The notes under the pieces: generated by a model
What the model saw: the letters and a program-made list of their open reading frames with translations, nothing else
The model's database searches: none
Told to the model about the DNA's origin: nothing
Translations under genes and position numbers: made by a program
Part shown: positions 21,750 to 28,963 of the stretch, in pieces
Numbering within the stretch: the first letter of the stretch is position 1
Layout: each line of letters starts with the position of its first letter
From: a virus
DNA length: 58,837 nt
Strand: one strand, 5' to 3'
IMG/VR virus record: IMGVR_UViG_3300045119_000159
Location: 1 to 58,837 of that record

Positions 21750-23443
21750 AACGCGCCCTTAACTGCCATTGCGCAGTTAATCGTTGTAGTCGTGTCAGCA
21801 AAGCAAGAGATCACATCTTTGGCATTTCCGTTTGTGCTAAGGCTCGGTGCCGTGCCCCCAGCCCATTTGTAATTTGCCTGCCATGTTACTGTCCGACTGC
21901 CAACCGAGTCCTGCGTCAGAGCTACCACATAGGACTGCCCAGCCTTGACGTTTGTAGGATTGGCGACTGTTAGATTTCCCGCGCCGAAAGTTGCCGTGAC
22001 GCTATTCGATGCGCTGAAATCGGGTGTCAGCGTGCCTCCTGGGCTCTGCGCTCCACTTGCTGTAGGCGTGATCGCCTGCCCCTTTGTCCACGCTTGGCTT
22101 ACATCGAGAAAAGCGGCATCGGCGGGGGCTTGCCCGGCAACCCACGACCCGCTCAGGCTTCCAAACCCAAGCTGGACACAATTAAGGTTGTTTATGTCGA
22201 GGGAATTGAAGACTTGATTTGTGGCGCAGGCTTTGGCCGCAAGCGCAGAACTGCTCTCGACCGTCCAAGTGTGTATACCAGAGACTCGGAACACAAGCCC
22301 GACGCCCTTATTGGTATAAGGCCCAACGCTCGCTACGTTGCCTCCGGTGCCAACGATCCCTCCTGCACTATCCGCCGCATTTACCGCTACCGTAAGAGTG
22401 GCGCTCCCGCCGACAAACCCACCATCGGCAATCGAGATTGCCGTATCCGTACTGACTGCCGTGATCGCCGGCAGCGTCAGCGTCCCGGTCGTCCACCCCG
22501 ACGCAACCTTGACTAATCGTGTGGCGTTGGCGATAGCCGCTGTGCCGGTGACGGCCTGTGGACTTGTCTGCCCGTCCACACCGAAACCTGGACCGCCGCC
22601 ACCACCTCCTGTCCCATTCGATGCGGCAGTGATGCGTCCTTTTTGATCGATGGTTGCATTGAGATTGGTATAGCTGCCAGGAGTGACTGCCGTGCTCGCA
22701 AGGCTCATCGGAGCCGTACCGCCACTGCCGTTCGTGGTAACGAGATCGGAACCGAGCAGGCTTAAGGTCGTTGTGCTAGTCTGGGTGCGCGTACCGTCCG
22801 TGACTGCGGCAATGCCCCCGACAATCAGTATATTAGCGCAGGTAGTCGCCCGTCCTTTTGCGTCATAGGTACATTGTGGGACATGAGTGGAATCGCCGTA
22901 GGTTCCTGGGGTGGCATTCGCCGCAGCCAATGACATTGGCGCGGTGCCACCAGAACCGTTTGTTGTGACAAAATCGGCCGCTGTCAGACTAAGGGTCGTT
23001 GCGCTAGTCTGGATGTGCGTTCCATCCGTGACTGCGGCAATGCCACCGCCGCCGGCACCTGAGATGAGGACATTTGTGCAGACGGTAGCGCGCCCTTTCG
23101 CATCAAACGTACACTGCGGAACATGGGTTGCATCGCCATAACTCCCGGCACCAACGCCGGATATCGAGAGCGTGAAAGGGGTCGAGCCGGTCCCGGCTGC
23201 CGTACCGTCCCCGGTCAGCGCAGTGATGCCACCACCGCCACCGCCACCACCCAGCGCCGACGCAAGGATATTGACCGTGGCACCGCCGCGTATCAGCATA
23301 ATCATATCGTTGGTCTGGGTACTTGAGACCACCGGTCGGCCCGCGAAATAACTAAGGAATTTCGACGTGAGCGTCGTCTGTGCATAAGCGACTGTTGACG
23401 CAATGAGCAACCCAGCGAAGACTGGCAGGATGAACCGCTTCAT
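21746..23443 (-). CDS. Secreted tail-fibre protein with repeated modules
   Basis: 565 residues: signal peptide MKRFILPVFAGLLIASTVAYA, then from about residue 70 repeats of the phage fibre type (GSYGDATHVPQCTFDAKGRA; GTYGDSTHVPQCTYDAKGRA; GSYTNLNATIDQKGRITAA). In the first two repeats the usual PQ-x-T-x-DA-x-GR hairpin carries two cysteines, eight to ten residues apart, placed to form a cross-strand disulfide. The C-terminal half is a beta-sandwich of fibre-knob type with further Cys. Eight cysteines in all. It is coupled to both neighbours. Very likely a host-recognition fibre; the signal peptide is the surprising part. Confidence 0.8.
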   Translation of the reverse strand: MKRFILPVFAGLLIASTVAYAQTTLTSKFLSYFAGRPVVSSTQTNDMIMLIRGGATVNILASALGGGGGGGGITALTGDGTAAGTGSTPFTLSISGVGAGSYGDATHVPQCTFDAKGRATVCTNVLISGAGGGGIAAVTDGTHIQTSATTLSLTAADFVTTNGSGGTAPMSLAAANATPGTYGDSTHVPQCTYDAKGRATTCANILIVGGIAAVTDGTRTQTSTTTLSLLGSDLVTTNGSGGTAPMSLASTAVTPGSYTNLNATIDQKGRITAASNGTGGGGGGPGFGVDGQTSPQAVTGTAAIANATRLVKVASGWTTGTLTLPAITAVSTDTAISIADGGFVGGSATLTVAVNAADSAGGIVGTGGNVASVGPYTNKGVGLVFRVSGIHTWTVESSSALAAKACATNQVFNSLDINNLNCVQLGFGSLSGSWVAGQAPADAAFLDVSQAWTKGQAITPTASGAQSPGGTLTPDFSASNSVTATFGAGNLTVANPTNVKAGQSYVVALTQDSVGSRTVTWQANYKWAGGTAPSLSTNGNAKDVISCFADTTTTINCAMAVKGAL

Positions 23444-23444
23444 A

Positions 23445-23795
23445 CTATTGGTTCCGAACCGGAATGCGGTTGATCACAACGTAAACCGCCGTTGCAGTGG
23501 TGATGGCGAGGCGATAGCGCCCCGAAGGCAGGTAGGCGGTTGAGTACCCGGCGGCGGTAATGGGCGCTGCGGCCTGCACATAGGTCGAGCTATCGCCCGC
23601 CAGCTTTTGCAACGTGATATTGCCGGCGCTGAAAGTCGCGACGGCATCGATCCCATACAACCCTCCCGACAGCCTGAACTCGGCAGTCGTGGCAGAAATG
23701 TTGGTCGCGACATATTCTTCATCTGCCCATGCCGGAACGGAGACGCTCAGCAGGACAATAAAAAAGACGGCCAAAAGCCGCCCGACATGAGGCAT
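23445..23795 (-). CDS. Secreted small virion-associated protein
   Basis: 116 residues: signal peptide MPHVGRLLAVFFIVLLSVSV-PAWA, then a beta-rich domain (EYVATNISATTAEFRLSGGL; FSAGNITLQKLAGDSSTYVQ; YLPSGRYRLAITTATAVYVV), the layout of small phage decoration or fibre-cap beta-barrels. First gene of the signal-peptide cluster, divergent from the plus-strand lipoprotein gene 30 bp away. Confidence 0.7.
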   Translation of the reverse strand: MPHVGRLLAVFFIVLLSVSVPAWADEEYVATNISATTAEFRLSGGLYGIDAVATFSAGNITLQKLAGDSSTYVQAAAPITAAGYSTAYLPSGRYRLAITTATAVYVVINRIPVRNQ

Positions 23796-23825
23796 GATGC
23801 GTTCCCCCGTTTGAAGAGGCGATCC

Positions 23826-24095
23826 GTGAAAGCGTTAGTAATGATCCTTAGCGTCGTCAGTTTGTTGACGGCTTGCGGCCACAAGAACGTCCTCTGGCAT
23901 CCGCCTGAAGGGACGGCTGGCCGGCAATACAATCAAGATCGGCTCGTCTGTCGTGGTGTCGCTGACTATCCGGCGAGTGCTGTCCCAGGCGGTGGATTAG
24001 GCGGCTTGCTGATGAATGCCGGCGCGGCTCAAGAGGCGCAGACCAGCTACATCAATTGCATGATGGCCGCCGGTTATACGCCGGAGTATCGCTAG
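23826..24095 (+). CDS. Small lipoprotein, probable moron gene
   Basis: 89 residues. GTG 23826 gives a perfect lipoprotein signal (MKALVMILSVVSLLTAC, lipobox LTAC), then a polar domain with CRGVADYPASAVPGGGLGG and a final CMMAAGYTPEYR that resembles small bacterial envelope lipoproteins. A GAGGCG site precedes it. It is a plus-strand gene inside the minus-strand virion operon, overlapping the stop of the 1623-residue gene by 4 bp, so it must use its own promoter. Such morons often alter receptors or exclude other phages; that role is inferred. Confidence 0.72.
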   Translation: MKALVMILSVVSLLTACGHKNVLWHPPEGTAGRQYNQDRLVCRGVADYPASAVPGGGLGGLLMNAGAAQEAQTSYINCMMAAGYTPEYR

Positions 24096-27000
24096 TGAGC
24101 CTTCAGCATTTCCAGCTTCTGCTTGTGGCTGGCACCCTCGCGGTAGGCTCGCTGCGCCGCGCGCGCGGCTTCGCCGATATCGAGGTTCTGGTGCAGGATC
24201 AGGGCGCGGGCCTGCTTGCGTGACGCTTCGATTGTCTTGGTAATCACGTCGCGCTGCGAGGCTTCCGGCAGGTTCGTGAAATTCGCGCCGCCGACGATGT
24301 TGTCGAGCCGCATCTTCATCAGTCGCCCGGCAGTCTGCGTCAGCTCGTAATATTGCTGGTCATTCAGCCCCACACCGTCGATCTTGCGGGTAATCGGCGC
24401 AACCGGGATGTCCAGCCGGATCAAAGCGTTTGTCACGGGATCGTTGACCACAGCCGAGGGGCCGACCATCGTGTGCTGGGTGATCGGCTCGCCATAGATG
24501 TCGTTGCGCGTTTCGAGGGTCTGTCGCAGAACCGGGATCTTGTTTTTGACCGCATCGGTAAAAGAATGAACTTCACGCTGGTAGGGGTCAATTAACTGCG
24601 CCATCTGCCCCATGCCGATCGCGAAGGGCACAAAATCCGCGCCTAGATTGCGTAGATAGCGTCCGCCATCCTTATCCCAATTGCGTGCGGCGTTGATGAA
24701 ATCCGACAGGCCGCGCAGCCAAGTCTCGTCAGCCACCACTTGCGAGAACCCGAAGATCGCAGCCGAAGCTGCCTGCGCATATTCGCCGGTTCCGGCGGTG
24801 TGCGCGACCTCATACATATTGGCAACGCCGCCAACCAGCGCACCGAGAGGGCCAATGAGCTTGCGGTAGGGATAATAGTGGTCGCCGATCCTGATGCTAT
24901 AGGGCTTCCAGCCAGTCAACTCCAAACGCATCCGTTCCCTCGGATCTGAGGGACCGCTGCCGGTCAGGATCTGTTCCGCCGTCAACCCAATCACGGCGGT
25001 GCTGAGCATAACGCCAGAGGCAATCTTGCCGTATTGCAGGCTCTGCGCGACGGTGCCGTTGCGGCCACGCAGGTAATCCAGCATGGGGGTAGCTAAGAGG
25101 TTATTGCGCGCCGCTGTCGAGGCAAAGGCCAGCGGAGTGTGCTGAACGAATGCTTGGTCGAGGATGTTCGCGCCGATCTGCATGAACGGCATGACCGTCT
25201 TCGCGACGACATTGTTGTTGACGGCGCGCTGGATATTGGACATCGCAGAATTGAAGGCCGGGCGCTTCATCAGCACCATCGCCAGCGCCTCGTTGTGCGC
25301 GTGCTCGATGGCTTCCATCGGTGGGTTCTGGGTGAACTCGGCAACGTGCGCGTTATACGCCTCGCCCGTCAACTTGTTACTGATGGCAGACCGCACCGCG
25401 AGACGGGCGATTTCCTGCTCATACCCCATCGAATAGAATAGCGTATGGATCGCCGTCACAGCCCGCGAGGGGGTTTCCAGTACATAGCCCACCCTGCCGG
25501 GGATCGCCTGCGGCCGGGAGATGGCCTGCGCCGCGTTGGGCAGTTCGACACCCTCGGCAGCCTTCGTGATCAGCTCGGCACCCTTCATGTACGGGACGCC
25601 GGTTTTCAGGGCTTCGCCAGCAGCGCCCCATCCATCGCGCCAACCGCGCACCGCGCCATAGAGCTGCGCTGGCACTTCGGCCCACTGGACCCGATTGTCG
25701 AGCGGTTTGCCAGCGATCATCTCGCGGAAGCTGTCGATCGCTGCGGACGCGCTGGTGTCCGCAACCGCCTTAAACAGCGCCAGGTTGGTATTGCCGACTG
25801 CGTAGCCGCCGTGCGTGATCGGCCCCGAAATCAAGTTGTTGATGAAATAAGAGAGGTAGGCGGCGCGAATCTTCTGCCAGCGGGTCGCCCGCGTTTCGCC
25901 GATAAAGTCGGCGCGGGCGTCAGCGCTCGGCAATGCCTGCGACAGGTCGCGTTCCTGGGTCAGTTGGTCGAGCGTGCGGCCAGTGATCTTCTTGACGTAA
26001 TCGGCGACCGACTGGCCGGCGGCGATCCGGTCGATACGCTGGAAGGCATGCCCGGCGCGGCCCCAGCCAGCCTTGATCTCGCTATATAGCTCAGCCGCCA
26101 TCAATAGCTGCTGGCTGGTGCGCGCGTAGGCTACGGCGTCCGCTTCCGAGCCGCTGTCCGCCCATTTGGTGCCGGCCTCGACGGTCGCCTGGGAAATATC
26201 CTCGACTAACAGTCGAGCGGCTCGGGCGTCGTGATAAAGCTGATAAGCGGCCTGACCGAAACGCGCATCGCGGAAATCCTGCGTCCGCGCCGACATTTCC
26301 AGAATGATGCTCTTGGCGTCCTGGGTCGTGTTGAGGCGGTGAATCCAGGCGGTGCGGACCTCGCCTACGCGGCTGGCGGCAGGTCCGGAGGTGTCTGGTC
26401 CTGCGTCGGCGCTTCGCCGCTGTTCAGATAGTCGATTGCCTTCTGCCGCAGCGTTACCTCCGCCCTCGCCGACCGAGCGAGGTTCCGATACCCGGCCCGC
26501 TGGTGCGGCATTAGGTTCTCCCGTAGGGCTGCTTGGTCCAGAAACGTTGCCTCCCGCTGCGCCTCCGCCATCCTCAGACGGTGCTCTGCCGCTGACTCGC
26601 TCATCTTCGATCTCCGGGTGTGCTGCTTCCCCTACGCTATCACGTTCCGTCCGCACCAGGGGCGCAATTTCTCCGGCTTGCGGAGGAGGCGTCGTTGCAG
26701 CGTCGGCTTCATGCAGATCGGCAAATGTGCCTGTCGGTTCCCGTTCCGGCGCGATGACGGGCCTTTCCTTGCCCGTCGATAACATCCGGTCGAACACGCC
26801 CCGGATATCGTCGTTGATTGGCGCGCGGAGGCGAGTAACAGTCTCGTATATCTTTGTCAGCCAGTCTTTGAACTGCTCGAAAACCCGCGCCAATCCGGTT
26901 GACGGAGCGTGACCCTCCATCATGTAGCGCTCAAACCCACGGGCGAATTTCTCGTGGGCACGAGTCGGGATGGCCTCGCCCTCGGCGACGCCAAGCCAAT

Positions 27001-28963
27001 TCCGCACGGTCGCCATGTCGGTTTTCAGATCCGGCGGAGCGCGCTCGTCAATGGCGTCCTTAGCCAACTCCTCAAGCCAAGCGTGACCCGTCTCATGGAT
27101 GAAGGTCGAGGCGTCAGCGTCTTTGAAAAGGGTGATTTCGGCCCTAGCGTCCTTCTCGGGATCAGCTAATCGGATTTTACCTCGTCGGGTTTGGGCGAAT
27201 TCTCGGGCTGGCTCTGCGGTTGCGGTGCCGCTGGCTTCTTCGATTTGGGCACGAACGCCACGCCCGGCGCGGATCGTTGGTGCCTCAGCTCGATAGAGAT
27301 CCTCTGCCGACCCCAGCGCACCGCCAAACCGCTCCGCCCGCGCCTCGTAATGCGCCTGGACAAGAGCGCCGGCAGCGTTCGCTTCCTCGACAGGACGGCC
27401 AGCCGCGACGAGTTGGCGGCTCACGTCGCCCGTAATGCCGCCTGGGATTGGCTCGGCTGGCGGCGTTGGTGCTGCGGCTTGGGCCTCCCTAAGAGCAATC
27501 CCCTCAAGTCGTCCCGCATTTTGGCCGACGCCCATATCGGCCCCTAATTCCGTCGCCCTTGTTTCGCTTAGGATTTTGCGCTCACGCTCATTGAGCAGCG
27601 CCAGCGCTTCTTCGCGTGTGTAGAATTTTCCGGTCTCGTCAGCAAATCCAGGCTCCCCGAATTGCTCTTTCGCAATTAGATCAGAATGCAACTCTCCAGG
27701 TTCGCCGATGTGAATTTTGCCAGTGCTGCTTATGTTTGCCACTCTAAGACGGGGAAGAGCAGGGACAGGCGGCGCTACAGGGGCCGGTTCAGGTGTCGGG
27801 GCTACCTCAGGTGCCGCCGGGGCTTCAGGGGCACCAGCGGGCTCCGCTGCGGCTTCCGGCAACTCTCCCGCTTCGGCTCGCCGATAGGCCGCCGATACCT
27901 CCGGCGCGAGGTCGCGCATCTGGTAGTCAAGTTCCTGTCGCGCCTGCCGAAGCCGGGCCATCTCCGGCGTGTCGCCTTCCTTCGGAAGCGCGTCGGCGAG
28001 AGAGGCCCGTTGCGTTTCCAGAGCCGTGATCTGGTTGGCTAGTCCCGCCCGATCGCCCCGCGCTGCCTCTAGCCTTTGGGCGCGCAATTGCTCGATCTGG
28101 CTGTCAAGCGCGGTAATTTCGGATGAGGTGCCCTTGTCGCGCTGCTCGGCGAGATCGTTGATGAAGCCGGTCAACGTTTGCTTATGGGCCGCCAGTTCGT
28201 CATAAACCGAAAACGTATCCGGCGCGATCTGGCGGGCGATGGCGTGAAGGTCTGGCGCGGGAGCAGAGCGCTCGGCAACCGCCGCCGCTCCAGTCGCCGC
28301 AATATCGGCATCACTCGTTGCCGCAGGCTCTGCGGTGCCTTCCCAATTCGGGTTAGCTGTCGGCGACACAACACGCTCGGTCGGCTCCTCGACCCCGGAA
28401 GGCGTCAATTCGAGACGGGCACGCGCGGATGCCGCAAGATCCTCTGCTGTAATTGGCACGGCCGCAGGCGGGGGTCTGACAGGGACGCGGGTCGGAAAGC
28501 CGGTCATATGCCCCGCCGGGAACGCTTCCATGCCCGCAGCAATCGGCCCGAGCACCGGAGCCTCGACGGCAGCCTCGTGAACAGCGCCCGGCAAGCGACT
28601 GAACAGGATATCGGCACCAGCTATGGCGGGGCGCAGCAACCCCTCGTTGAACCTCCGGATGATGCTGTTCTGGCCCTTCTCGTAATCGTTGAAGATGCCC
28701 CAATCCTTGAGGTTGCGCTCGGTTTCCGGGGATAATTCCGCCGAACCGCCCCAACCCTTGGGCAAGCCATAGCGCAACGCTGAACCGACCGAATCTGCGA
28801 AAGGCGGCTTGATCCACGAATTGCCAAGATCGTCGCCGGTCGGTCGCTTGTTCAGGATCTCGTCGAGTGTCGGCGGTTTTGGCGGCGCACCGAGGATCTG
28901 GTCGAGCGTCTGCGTCTGCGATGCTGTTGAGGGCGGTATCTCGCTATAAGGAATATCCGACAT
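24092..28963 (-). CDS. Giant internal ejection protein with HExxH motif (1623 residues)
   Basis: No signal peptide and no cysteine in 1623 residues. The first 600 residues are Ala/Pro/Glu-rich with coiled coils (SEITALDSQIEQLRAQRLEA). A zinc-peptidase-like HETGH lies at residues 623-627 (STFIHETGHAWLEELAKD), followed 60-70 residues later by FARGFERYMMEG, whose Glu could be the third ligand. The C-terminal half resembles LPD38-like polyvalent-protein modules (LSYFINNLISGPITHGGYAV), with helices that could line a membrane channel. The order with the 923-residue lytic protein matches podovirus internal virion proteins that are ejected to carry DNA across the envelope. Confidence 0.78.
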   Translation of the reverse strand: MSDIPYSEIPPSTASQTQTLDQILGAPPKPPTLDEILNKRPTGDDLGNSWIKPPFADSVGSALRYGLPKGWGGSAELSPETERNLKDWGIFNDYEKGQNSIIRRFNEGLLRPAIAGADILFSRLPGAVHEAAVEAPVLGPIAAGMEAFPAGHMTGFPTRVPVRPPPAAVPITAEDLAASARARLELTPSGVEEPTERVVSPTANPNWEGTAEPAATSDADIAATGAAAVAERSAPAPDLHAIARQIAPDTFSVYDELAAHKQTLTGFINDLAEQRDKGTSSEITALDSQIEQLRAQRLEAARGDRAGLANQITALETQRASLADALPKEGDTPEMARLRQARQELDYQMRDLAPEVSAAYRRAEAGELPEAAAEPAGAPEAPAAPEVAPTPEPAPVAPPVPALPRLRVANISSTGKIHIGEPGELHSDLIAKEQFGEPGFADETGKFYTREEALALLNERERKILSETRATELGADMGVGQNAGRLEGIALREAQAAAPTPPAEPIPGGITGDVSRQLVAAGRPVEEANAAGALVQAHYEARAERFGGALGSAEDLYRAEAPTIRAGRGVRAQIEEASGTATAEPAREFAQTRRGKIRLADPEKDARAEITLFKDADASTFIHETGHAWLEELAKDAIDERAPPDLKTDMATVRNWLGVAEGEAIPTRAHEKFARGFERYMMEGHAPSTGLARVFEQFKDWLTKIYETVTRLRAPINDDIRGVFDRMLSTGKERPVIAPEREPTGTFADLHEADAATTPPPQAGEIAPLVRTERDSVGEAAHPEIEDERVSGRAPSEDGGGAAGGNVSGPSSPTGEPNAAPAGRVSEPRSVGEGGGNAAAEGNRLSEQRRSADAGPDTSGPAASRVGEVRTAWIHRLNTTQDAKSIILEMSARTQDFRDARFGQAAYQLYHDARAARLLVEDISQATVEAGTKWADSGSEADAVAYARTSQQLLMAAELYSEIKAGWGRAGHAFQRIDRIAAGQSVADYVKKITGRTLDQLTQERDLSQALPSADARADFIGETRATRWQKIRAAYLSYFINNLISGPITHGGYAVGNTNLALFKAVADTSASAAIDSFREMIAGKPLDNRVQWAEVPAQLYGAVRGWRDGWGAAGEALKTGVPYMKGAELITKAAEGVELPNAAQAISRPQAIPGRVGYVLETPSRAVTAIHTLFYSMGYEQEIARLAVRSAISNKLTGEAYNAHVAEFTQNPPMEAIEHAHNEALAMVLMKRPAFNSAMSNIQRAVNNNVVAKTVMPFMQIGANILDQAFVQHTPLAFASTAARNNLLATPMLDYLRGRNGTVAQSLQYGKIASGVMLSTAVIGLTAEQILTGSGPSDPRERMRLELTGWKPYSIRIGDHYYPYRKLIGPLGALVGGVANMYEVAHTAGTGEYAQAASAAIFGFSQVVADETWLRGLSDFINAARNWDKDGGRYLRNLGADFVPFAIGMGQMAQLIDPYQREVHSFTDAVKNKIPVLRQTLETRNDIYGEPITQHTMVGPSAVVNDPVTNALIRLDIPVAPITRKIDGVGLNDQQYYELTQTAGRLMKMRLDNIVGGANFTNLPEASQRDVITKTIEASRKQARALILHQNLDIGEAARAAQRAYREGASHKQKLEMLKAH

